Part shown: piece after piece, positions 1 to 6,030 of the stretch
Position numbering within the stretch: the first letter of the stretch is position 1
Layout of the letters: every line of letters begins with the position of its first letter
Assembly: GCA_024232355.1 (NCBI GenBank)
Contig: JAAEPW010001203.1
Span: 1 to 11,794 of the forward strand
Direction of reading: 5' to 3'
Source: Chloroflexota bacterium
GTDB taxonomy: Bacteria; Chloroflexota; Anaerolineae; B4-G1
Length of the DNA: 11,794 bases
Program-made: the position numbers and the translations under genes
Notes under the pieces: model-generated
Database searches by the model: none
Seen by the model: only the letters and a program-made list of their open reading frames with translations
What the model was told of the DNA's origin: nothing

Positions 1-39
1 TAGAATCTGCTCAAAAACGAGCATTAAGAGCCATCTGAG

Positions 40-74
40 GGCCTTTTTGTACCCTAAAATGGTCTTTTTCACCC
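40..74. repeat. Two imperfect direct repeats spaced 21 bp
   Basis: GGCCTTTTTGTACCC (40-54) and GGTCTTTTTCACCC (61-74) match apart from one substitution and one small indel region. Their starts are 21 bp apart, about two helical turns, so both copies would face the same side of the DNA. This would fit a protein-binding pair (for example IHF-like or Cas1-Cas2 docking) in a leader, but it is short and A+T-rich and could be chance. Confidence 0.3.
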
Positions 75-114
75 ATATTTCGGCTTAAATTCTTCATTAT
101 CTTATTGTCCAGCG

Positions 115-153
115 CGCAAATCATCTTTTGCACTTAAACCCCGTCGATTTGCG
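115..153. repeat. Inverted repeat CGCAAATC / GATTTGCG after cas4
   Basis: Perfect 8-bp arms at 115-122 and 146-153 are separated by 23 bases, starting 13 bases beyond the cas4 stop. Read in the operon direction no T-run follows the second arm, so it is not a classical terminator. It could be a leader binding motif or a loose mRNA 3' hairpin. Confidence 0.35.
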
Positions 154-165
154 ACTCGGACGGAA

Positions 166-777
166 TTATACTACATCATTGCAAAAGCGGCGAAATTCGC
201 AATTCACGCACGGACGGCGTGATTTAGGTGGATTGGGCATTGTCTCTCGCTTCACCATATCTCGTATCGCTACAGCCATCTCACATACTTTCCCCCGCAG
301 ACGCTTGGTCAATGCTACTTTTTCCGCCTTTTTCGTGACCAACGAGTAGATGAATCCCCGCTGGACGGTTCCTTGCCATGCTTCTTCCAGCATTACCCCA
401 TACGCGGCCAATTGATGTCGGAAATGAGATCCTGGATGGCGCGACGTTTGCTTATAATCGACGGGGATCAACTCGCGTCCGTTTTCGTCCTCCACCTCGA
501 TGACCATGTCAATCCGGCCTCGCAGCCCCAGTGTTTGCGAAGTGACCCAAACGTCAAAATGACGTTGCCCTTTATCCAAACCGTAGGCAGACAGTGTGCG
601 CCGCTTTTCTCGTTTTTCGGCCCGGTCGTGGGCTGTGATACCGGCCTCCATCTTGTACGTGGTCGGGCGTAGGAGCGGGAGACAGTAGGTATAAAAGACA
701 ATGCGCGGACAGTAGGTATATTGTTTTAGGTCTGTGACGGTAAAAATCAGGTCGTTCCCGGTTTCTGTTTCATTCAT
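166..777 (-). CDS. cas4: Cas4, RecB-like PD-(D/E)XK nuclease with Fe-S cluster cysteines
   Basis: Cas4 helps Cas1-Cas2 choose and trim PAM-containing prespacers. The 203-residue product has the usual length for a stand-alone Cas4. Visible signatures are one N-terminal cysteine (C23, in TYCPR) and a C-terminal CxxC-x5-C set (C190, C193, C199), together the four cluster ligands. The nuclease core shows H50, D90 in GRID, D107 and K109 in IPVDYKQ, and Q122 in FRHQL. Motif II is D-x-K rather than the commoner E-x-K. The ATG lies inside the last codons of cas2 (8-base overlap), so translation is probably coupled; no separate strong ribosome site is evident. It is the last gene of the operon, and the order cas1-cas2-cas4 supports a role in adaptation. 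Confidence is high. Confidence 0.95.
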   Translation of the reverse strand: MNETETGNDLIFTVTDLKQYTYCPRIVFYTYCLPLLRPTTYKMEAGITAHDRAEKREKRRTLSAYGLDKGQRHFDVWVTSQTLGLRGRIDMVIEVEDENGRELIPVDYKQTSRHPGSHFRHQLAAYGVMLEEAWQGTVQRGFIYSLVTKKAEKVALTKRLRGKVCEMAVAIRDMVKRETMPNPPKSRRPCVNCEFRRFCNDVV

Positions 778-1036
778 CGTCTTGATCGTCCTGTTCTTGG
801 ATGATTTCTAGGCGCTGACGCCAGTCTTTTTCGCAGATAACGAACATCTGAATTTTGCCCACACGATCTCCCAGCCGTTCTCCGATTTTCAGGATCAGTT
901 CTTCCTGATAGGTACGCGCCAGATCTCCCAAAAAGCCGGAATATTGGATACGGTCCAAGCCATAGTCCAGACAAAAATCGGCAATCTTGCTCCGTGTGCC
1001 ATCGTGTGGGATATCATAGACCAGTAGACATTTCAT
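770..1036 (-). CDS. cas2: Cas2, adaptation complex subunit
   Basis: The 88-residue product is typical Cas2 size. It starts with the family beta strand MKCLLVYDIP, in which D8 is the conserved acidic residue. The ferredoxin-like fold ends in KIQMFVIC and an acidic tail rich in D and E. Cas2 dimers bridge two Cas1 dimers in the spacer integrase. The ATG follows the cas1 stop by 9 bases, and I see no good Shine-Dalgarno, so expression probably relies on re-initiation after cas1. Its 3' end overlaps the start of cas4. The identification is secure from motif, size and neighbours. Confidence 0.95.
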   Translation of the reverse strand: MKCLLVYDIPHDGTRSKIADFCLDYGLDRIQYSGFLGDLARTYQEELILKIGERLGDRVGKIQMFVICEKDWRQRLEIIQEQDDQDDE

Positions 1037-1045
1037 AGCAAACGA

Positions 1046-2089
1046 CTACCATTTGGCAATAAAGGGCTCGTAGGCAGGACGGTCGCCACGGACAAAGGTG
1101 GCGATGTGGCGGGCCTGGTTCTGGATGATAAGACGCAGCGGATGCCGTTTGCGTTCGTATCGTTCGGCTGCCTCTAGCCGGGCCAACACTTTGTCTGCAA
1201 TGGCACGACGGCTCTTTTTCACCAACAGCCGCCTATCGTCGAGTTCCAGTTTCACCCCCTTGTTTGCCATACCCACGATGGTGCGATCCACAATGACCTG
1301 GCGAAACTCTTCGATCAGGTCAAAGACGAGACTGGGTTTGCCCGGACGGTCGGCGTGGATAAAACCGCCGTAGGGGTCAAGGCCCGCCAGGACGAGCGCC
1401 CGCTCGATCTGGCCGTAGAGGATGCCATAGCCATAGTTGAGGGCCGCATTAATGGGGTCCTGCGCTCCACGTCCTTTGCGCCCCGGCCAACCGTATTGCT
1501 CCGGGATGATTTGTTTGAGGCCGCTCCAGTATTTTTTGGCGGCGCGGCCCTCGGCGGAGAGGAGTTGGTAACGGATCTGGTCCACGGTGTCTCCCTCTAG
1601 GTGGCGCAGTTCTTCCAGATGATCACGCACTTTGTCGGCACACCCCCGTAGTTCCTGGTAGAGGTCGGGATCGGTCTCCTGACGATACTTGGCGGTGTAA
1701 CGAAGGAACCCGGCCTGGTTGGTGATCTTGCCCCGCGCAAAGGCAATAGCCAGGTCCAAGCCACGCCGGTCAGTGTAGGCGAGCAGTTGTTCCCGGCGGG
1801 TGAGGACAGTACCGGTCAGTCCTGCGGCGTAGAGAGCAGCGTAGGGATGCCCTCTACCATCCACAAAATAGACGGGGATGCCTGTAGTGCAGCAGGCGCG
1901 GACGGCGTCGGCCGAGAGGCTAATGCCCCGACCGGTGATCAGCACGCTCTCCAGGTGAAGGAGAGGGGCTTGTTGCACCAATCGCTCTGAGGGTGTTCCC
2001 TCGCCGATGCGCATCACTTGCAGCCGACCACTGTGTTTACCCACATGTACGCCGAAATCATCCACAATCAGTTGTTTTACAATCGGCAC
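1046..2089 (-). CDS. cas1: Cas1, CRISPR integrase
   Basis: Cas1 is the metal-dependent integrase that inserts new spacers at the leader end of the array. The 347-residue product has the N-terminal beta-strand domain (about 1-90) and the helical catalytic domain. The metal ligands are visible: E180 in SAEGRAAKKYW, H245 in GGFIHADRPGK, and the acidic set D257/E260/E261 in SLVFDLIEEFR. The family stretch NAALNYGYGILYGQIERAL is also present (215-232). The start is GTG at 2089, preceded 6 bases earlier by GGAGG. This GGAGG lies inside the end of cas6, which stops one base upstream, so the two are translationally coupled. An overlapping ATG at 2091 is out of frame and is not used. All catalytic residues appear intact. 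Confidence 0.96.
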   Translation of the reverse strand: MPIVKQLIVDDFGVHVGKHSGRLQVMRIGEGTPSERLVQQAPLLHLESVLITGRGISLSADAVRACCTTGIPVYFVDGRGHPYAALYAAGLTGTVLTRREQLLAYTDRRGLDLAIAFARGKITNQAGFLRYTAKYRQETDPDLYQELRGCADKVRDHLEELRHLEGDTVDQIRYQLLSAEGRAAKKYWSGLKQIIPEQYGWPGRKGRGAQDPINAALNYGYGILYGQIERALVLAGLDPYGGFIHADRPGKPSLVFDLIEEFRQVIVDRTIVGMANKGVKLELDDRRLLVKKSRRAIADKVLARLEAAERYERKRHPLRLIIQNQARHIATFVRGDRPAYEPFIAKW

Positions 2090-2090
2090 A

Positions 2091-3113
2091 TCACACCTCC
2101 AGAGTGTACCATCCGTTTCCTTTCACGGCATCTTTGCCAACGTGGGTGAACTGTCCCCAAACCAACCAGGGCAGGAAAGGAGTCCAATCGTCTGCCTGTA
2201 GCACGACCGTCCCCATCAGACCACTGATAGGAGTGCTGCGGCGCTGACGGGTGGAGTAGCTGTGCAATTCGGTCCAGGAGAGGGCATTTTCGATCACGCG
2301 CACGCGCCCGGCGACCTGGATCAAGCCCTGAGGATCGTCGAAGCGGAGGGGTGTGTCAGAGAAATCGCGGCTCAGGGCCTCCAGGCGCTCCATCAAGCGC
2401 TGGAAGAAGGGTTGGAAATGAAAGTCGGGTGGTTTGAGCAGGTGTTTGCGCTGGATGATGCGGGTTGGGGTGAGAAAGTGAAGCGTGACCCGTGAAACGT
2501 GATCTGTGATCTGGGTATTTCCCCAATTGCAGATTTGCTGGTGGGTGATGGGGATGTCGGGGATTTGGACCATTTGTTCATCTCCTGCCATCACCGATTG
2601 CTGTTCCCCTGTCAGTGGGTTCTCGGCCCACACTTTCTGAATAGTCAACGTACCTCGTTGCCAATGACCGTCGCCTTGCTGCATCCGGCGTCCGATCCCG
2701 TTATCTTCAAAGGTTTTGGTGGAGAGGACGACGTAGGGAAAGAGTTGGAGTGCCTGCGCGTAGAGGGTGAGGCCAAAGGTCAATGTGCCGCCGGGCTTGT
2801 AGACGACGTGTCCAGTGGCAGTCTCGGTGGCGCGGCCGCTCTCCCCAAGCAATGGGGGCTGGATAGTGTAGGGGCGGGGCACATCTCGCCCCCTGCTACT
2901 GCCGGGTTTGAGGGTACTGACGAGGGTGGCGACGGGACAGGTGGCGACGAGGGGGCAGGTGACACACTCTCCAGCCTGTTTGTTGCCGCAAAAACGGTAA
3001 CGCAGGGCGTGAAAGAGGGAGCCGCGGATGGCGGATCCTTGGTGTTGGTTCAATTCTATGGTGGTCTGCACTTCGGTGACGAAGCGCAAGCGATGGGCAC
3101 TAAAGTTTTGCAT
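2091..3113 (-). CDS. cas6: Cas6-type pre-crRNA endoribonuclease (RAMP)
   Basis: Cas6 cuts the repeat sequences of the CRISPR transcript to give crRNAs. The 340-residue product has an N-terminal RAMP segment followed by a cysteine knuckle (C42, C50, C53, C59; pattern C-x7-CxxC-x5-C) seen in the broad bacterial Cas6 family. It ends with the signature glycine-rich loop at about 319-340: WGQFTHVGKDAVKGNGWYTL, where H324 is conserved in family members of the GxxxHxGK type. The usual GLG is GNG here. The start is ATG at 3113. An in-frame stop lies 12 bases upstream, so no earlier start is possible. The only strong ribosome site (AAGGAGG, 3144-3150) is 30 bases away, which is unusual. The catalytic residue cannot be assigned from sequence alone. 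Confidence 0.9.
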   Translation of the reverse strand: MQNFSAHRLRFVTEVQTTIELNQHQGSAIRGSLFHALRYRFCGNKQAGECVTCPLVATCPVATLVSTLKPGSSRGRDVPRPYTIQPPLLGESGRATETATGHVVYKPGGTLTFGLTLYAQALQLFPYVVLSTKTFEDNGIGRRMQQGDGHWQRGTLTIQKVWAENPLTGEQQSVMAGDEQMVQIPDIPITHQQICNWGNTQITDHVSRVTLHFLTPTRIIQRKHLLKPPDFHFQPFFQRLMERLEALSRDFSDTPLRFDDPQGLIQVAGRVRVIENALSWTELHSYSTRQRRSTPISGLMGTVVLQADDWTPFLPWLVWGQFTHVGKDAVKGNGWYTLEV

Positions 3114-3121
3114 AACAGTTG

Positions 3122-3150
3122 GCGGTTAGCTATTGGCCGCTTGCCTCCTT
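3122..3150 (-). promoter_or_regulatory. Distant Shine-Dalgarno with intervening GCGG/CCGC hairpin before cas6
   Basis: AAGGAGG at 3144-3150 is 30 bases upstream of the cas6 ATG, and no ATG, GTG or TTG follows it at normal spacing. Between them GCGG (3137-3140) and CCGC (3122-3125) can pair. Folding this 19-base hairpin would leave 11 unpaired bases between the site and the ATG. The stem is only 4 bp, so this is a suggestion. The site could also be a relic. Confidence 0.3.
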
Positions 3151-3156
3151 TCCAAG

Positions 3157-3699
3157 TTACGAGAGATTGTTGTTTCTTCGATCATATTCCCAAATGGCCA
3201 AGTCCACTTCCTGGGGAGTCCAGCCTAATTCCTGCGATAAGCGACGGATTTCTTGCATATATCGCTTGTAGTTAGCAACGGAGAATGATGTACGCTGTTC
3301 ATCGAAAATCTGCCGCCATCCACGGAAGTCAATCACGGCATATTGTTCTGGATACACAAGGGCCAGTACCGCTGACGCTACCGGAACTCCAACACCGCGC
3401 AAAGCCCACAAAATATTGACGCGCAGTTCAAGTTCATAGTCTTTGCTGCTGTGAGTGATTGTCAGGGCAAGGCTGGTGACAGATCGTATGATCTCATCAG
3501 TGTTTGCCTCACGCAAAGCACGCTGGCGACCATATTGCCCTCGGAGCTTCCACTTGAGAATTTCGTCAAACTCGATCGCTGTCAGAAACAACGGGCAGCG
3601 TTCAACACGCAATTGAGCGAATTGATCCTTTAACCGTTCTGTTTCATCCAAGTCAACACCTGCCGCGCGTAAAGGTGCAATTTGAGATGCCGTAATCAT
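3157..3699 (-). CDS. Helix-hairpin-helix protein, HhH-GPD (DNA glycosylase)-like, inside the cas operon
   Basis: I do not know this gene from standard cas operons. The 180-residue product has a helix-hairpin-helix core at about 96-117 (ILWALRGVGVPVASAVLALV). This is followed by YAVIDFRGWRQIF (120-132), where D124 sits like the conserved aspartate of HhH-GPD DNA glycosylases. The HhH lysine used by bifunctional glycosylases (GVGxK) is valine here, and no Fe-S cysteine loop is present. The protein could be a monofunctional-type glycosylase or a non-catalytic DNA binder. The start is the ATG at 3699 with AGGAGGG 4-5 bases upstream; an upstream in-frame GTG lies 5' of this ribosome site and is rejected. 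It sits 16 bases after cas5 and 43 before cas6. Four sampled 60-base lines average about 49% G+C, below the neighbouring genes, hinting at separate acquisition. That it is a real gene is well supported; its role is unknown. Confidence 0.8.
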   Translation of the reverse strand: MITASQIAPLRAAGVDLDETERLKDQFAQLRVERCPLFLTAIEFDEILKWKLRGQYGRQRALREANTDEIIRSVTSLALTITHSSKDYELELRVNILWALRGVGVPVASAVLALVYPEQYAVIDFRGWRQIFDEQRTSFSVANYKRYMQEIRRLSQELGWTPQEVDLAIWEYDRRNNNLS

Positions 3700-3715
3700 A
3701 TTCCCTCCTGGCACG

Positions 3716-4477
3716 TTAGTCTATGCGCTCATAGTAGCTAAAGCTCTTACTAGAGCTGACCAGGCGGTAGGGTAAAACGACGTGGTGCAATATCCGCTCT
3801 TTGCCGAGCCTGATGCGCTTGCCACTGTAGATATCGGCTTTTTCGAACGTCAGGGTGGCATCGCAGTCATCCAGTTGTTGGATGATCCCATCAGCGTGGA
3901 AAGGTCGCGCGGGGTCGCCATCTATCACGACAAATCCCGGCGGGAGTTTCTCGGCCAACACGGGCAGGGTTAAAAGTTGCACAAATCCACCTCGTTTCCC
4001 CAAGTAGTTGATCTGAAGCAGCCAATCTTCCATGCACGATCGATCTCCAAGTGCTCCGCCCAAAGCGATCCCCAGCGAGCCGTCAAAGTGGACATATTCG
4101 CGAAAGGCGATGGTCTTGCCCAACGGCCCAGAATGCGGCGTACCCGGCTTGGCCGGATTGCGGCGGGGTTTGAGAATCCTGGCGAATAGGTTGGTCACGA
4201 CCACTCGTTTGGGCGGCTGCAACGCGATTGTTAGATCGCGCAACTGGGGCCATACTTCCTTGGCAACCGCTACACCCACCGTGCGGCAGGCGGCATCCAG
4301 TAATGCCATTTTGATAGCATAGGGAGTGGGCACCAGCAAACTCTTGCCTCCTGATGATGTGGCCCAGGCCGGTTTCAGGCTAAAAAGAGCAGTAGGCTGG
4401 TACTCGGCAATCAACCACGACGGCTGCCGCTCGGCTGAACGCTTCGGCTGATCTCGGCGAGATTTCGTCCGAGTCAT
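3716..4477 (-). CDS. cas5: Cas5, Cascade subunit
   Basis: Cas5 is the RAMP-fold subunit that binds the 5' handle of crRNA at the foot of Cascade. The 253-residue product follows cas7, as in most type I operons. It begins with a basic, probably disordered segment (1-20), then a beta strand and FSLKPAWATSSGGKSLLVPTP (32-52). It also carries the stretch INYLGKRGGFVQLLTLP (156-172), which resembles the corresponding region of type I-A/I-B Cas5 proteins. FREYVHFDGSLGIAL (125-139) is a further core block. The ATG at 4477 has GGAGGG close upstream and follows the cas7 stop by 9 bases. Motif recognition is moderate; position, size and the lack of any other cas5 candidate make the call fairly firm. 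Confidence 0.8.
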   Translation of the reverse strand: MTRTKSRRDQPKRSAERQPSWLIAEYQPTALFSLKPAWATSSGGKSLLVPTPYAIKMALLDAACRTVGVAVAKEVWPQLRDLTIALQPPKRVVVTNLFARILKPRRNPAKPGTPHSGPLGKTIAFREYVHFDGSLGIALGGALGDRSCMEDWLLQINYLGKRGGFVQLLTLPVLAEKLPPGFVVIDGDPARPFHADGIIQQLDDCDATLTFEKADIYSGKRIRLGKERILHHVVLPYRLVSSSKSFSYYERID

Positions 4478-4486
4478 CGTTCCCTC

Positions 4487-5485
4487 CTAATCGCTTGCGG
4501 ACTGTGACAGTCCGTAGGTGTATGGCGATGTCGTCTCTATCAAATCCGCCATCACCTGGCTGAACTGTGCCAGAGAGTCGAACTCGGACAGCGTAACCGC
4601 GCCGGGACGTACTTTTTCCAGAGCCTTTTGAATACCCTGCAACTGCTCCTGGTAGCCTGTGTTGATGGGACTGATTGTGGGGGCCGGGATGACGTCGTTG
4701 CTGACTGCTACCACACCCTTGACGTCCACGATATGAGGGTTCTGCGTGCCACGCATAGCACCATTCGGCTCAATGAATGAGTAAAGGACGCTCTCCAACA
4801 GGGCACGATAGCGCAGCCTGCGCTGGGCCTTGTCCAGGGCATAGGTCTGGGTGATGTCGTTAAAGCCGATGCGGGCCATCTCCAAGTTGGTCACGATGGC
4901 ATAAACGCCGCTGCTGGCAGGCCGGTGAAAGATCGCCTGTCCCAAGTTGGCTTTGCGCTGTTCCTCTTCTTTTTCCGCATCCCGCGCCGGTTTGCTGCGT
5001 TCACTGGCATACTTGACGTGGAAATAGCTGTCGGTGGTGGTCAGTTCGGGCAAGCCCACAACCCAACTGAACTCGGCCACGCTCTTGCGAGGGATGGAGC
5101 GGTTGCCAGCCGTGATGAGATTACCAGCCATATCGTCCAGCGCGCAGGTCTCCAACAGCAACGTAATAGCTTCGGCATCGGATTTACCGTCAATGGCCTG
5201 GGCATAGTCGCCGTCGGCGCTGATGCGGTTAGCATTGAATTCGCGGCAAGCAGCACACAAGGGCACGTCCTCTCGACCGGATAACAGGCGGAAGAGGTGC
5301 TCGGCCTGGATGTGCTTGAGCATGTCGCCACTGATGGCGTTGACGTTGTGCAGCCGTCCATCTTGACCGACGATGTTCACCATACGGGTGGTGATCTGGT
5401 TGCCCTCACCCCCCTCGTTATTCAGACTGTGCATATTGAGGGTGGCCTGGGCAGAAATTGAAAGTGAATACACGTTCTTGGTCAT
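4487..5485 (-). CDS. cas7: Cas7, DevR-family Cascade backbone subunit
   Basis: Cas7 polymerises along the crRNA spacer to form the Cascade backbone. The 332-residue product has family features of the DevR/Csa2-type Cas7: an N-terminal strand with a glycine-rich turn (SLNNEGGEGNQITTR, 20-34), the block VNAISGDMLKHIQAEHL (48-64), and SSGVYAIVTNLEMARIGFND (191-210). A CxxC pair (C77, C80) in the insertion after the first block may bind metal, but only two cysteines are close together. A charged, likely flexible loop lies at 160-180. The ATG at 5485 has AAGGAG about 9 bases upstream. The gene lies 116 bases after cas8, the largest gap in the operon. DevR-type Cas7 points towards subtype I-A or I-B-like systems, without deciding between them. 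Confidence 0.88.
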   Translation of the reverse strand: MTKNVYSLSISAQATLNMHSLNNEGGEGNQITTRMVNIVGQDGRLHNVNAISGDMLKHIQAEHLFRLLSGREDVPLCAACREFNANRISADGDYAQAIDGKSDAEAITLLLETCALDDMAGNLITAGNRSIPRKSVAEFSWVVGLPELTTTDSYFHVKYASERSKPARDAEKEEEQRKANLGQAIFHRPASSGVYAIVTNLEMARIGFNDITQTYALDKAQRRLRYRALLESVLYSFIEPNGAMRGTQNPHIVDVKGVVAVSNDVIPAPTISPINTGYQEQLQGIQKALEKVRPGAVTLSEFDSLAQFSQVMADLIETTSPYTYGLSQSASD

Positions 5486-5601
5486 GATCGTTTTCTCCTT
5501 AATAGGTTATTTGTACTATCAGCCCTCACCGGCCTGAAAGAGCACTTTGTCCTGGGCCAAAGCACAGGGCCGATGCTGGATTGCGTCTGGCGCAGTTCCA
5601 A
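5486..5601 (-). other. 116-base gap between cas8 and cas7
   Basis: This is the longest spacer within the operon. On the minus strand it holds a weak 5-bp hairpin (CTTTG at 5545-5549 with CAAAG at 5558-5562) and the cas7 ribosome site AAGGAG. A 27-codon open stretch has no start codon. I see no convincing promoter. The gap might set the much higher Cas7 output by mRNA processing or re-initiation, but the sequence does not prove this. Confidence 0.3.
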
Positions 5602-6030
5602 TTACTCATCGTCTGTGTCGGTGGATTGATTTTCCGAGTCCTCCTCTCGTGGGACGCGGGCGTAGCCATAGGCTACCAGCAGGTTACAGATCAAGCGCGA
5701 GTCTTTGAACTCGTCAATCAGTGCCACGATATCGTCAATGTCGCTGGTGCGGATGCTGCGGCGGTAGGGGCCAGGGCGATTCTCCATTATTTGGGCGTTT
5801 TCAGCGTTGTACTTGGCTAGAAAATCGGCCAGCTCGGCGATGAAATCCTGGGGGTAAGCAGCTTTGCGCGCCAACTGCTGGCCCAATCCGTAGCGCACGT
5901 CATACTTGCGGTCGCCCTGCTGTTTGCGGTACTGGGCGGTGACGGTCGCCTGCCGGATGGCGTAGGCAATGTTCTGGAAACCAGGCGTGTCTAGAATCTT
6001 GCTCAAACGGGGTCCTTCTTGACTGTGCAT
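5602..6030 (-). CDS. cas11: Candidate Cas11-like small subunit translated from inside cas8
   Basis: An in-frame ATG at 6030 (M457 of Cas8) is preceded 6 bases earlier by AAGGAGG. This matches in strength and spacing the sites before the true starts of cas8 and the 69-residue regulator. It would give a 142-residue protein identical to the Cas8 C-terminus. The product is mostly helical by inspection (AIRQATVTAQYRKQ, FIAELADFLAKYNAEN, DIDDIVALIDEF), basic in its first half, and ends in an acidic tail. Small Cascade subunits (Cas11) of about this size come from internal starts in the large-subunit genes of types I-B, I-C and I-D (published). No separate small-subunit gene exists in this operon. 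Expression as an independent protein is inferred, not shown. Confidence 0.72.
   Translation of the reverse strand: MHSQEGPRLSKILDTPGFQNIAYAIRQATVTAQYRKQQGDRKYDVRYGLGQQLARKAAYPQDFIAELADFLAKYNAENAQIMENRPGPYRRSIRTSDIDDIVALIDEFKDSRLICNLLVAYGYARVPREEDSENQSTDTDDE

Larger units (their letters stand above)
1..165 (-). other. Gene-free A+T-rich region downstream of cas4; candidate CRISPR leader
   Basis: No convincing gene lies here. By hand count the first 120 bases are about 39% G+C, against roughly 58-60% in sampled stretches of cas1 and cas5. It directly follows the stop codon of cas4, the last adaptation gene. CRISPR arrays often lie next to cas1-cas2-cas4 and are preceded by A+T-rich leaders. 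I therefore infer that this may be a leader for an array running off the left edge. No CRISPR repeat is visible inside the window, so the assignment rests on position and composition only. It could equally be an ordinary intergenic region. I see no rho-independent terminator with a U-tract for the operon. Confidence 0.35.

Noticed and set aside
8..23. TGCTC-AAAAAC-GAGCA hairpin as operon terminator
   Set aside because: The T-run falls in the loop rather than after the stem, so it does not fit a rho-independent terminator.
2499..3275. 258-codon open frame on the plus strand
   Set aside because: It is fully antisense to cas6 and the end of the HhH gene, is low-complexity and glycine-rich, and has no ribosome site; it is a shadow of the coding strand.
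5489..5601. 27-codon open stretch after cas8 with a somewhat protein-like end
   Set aside because: It has no start codon or ribosome site and is too short to support; it may be a relic at most.
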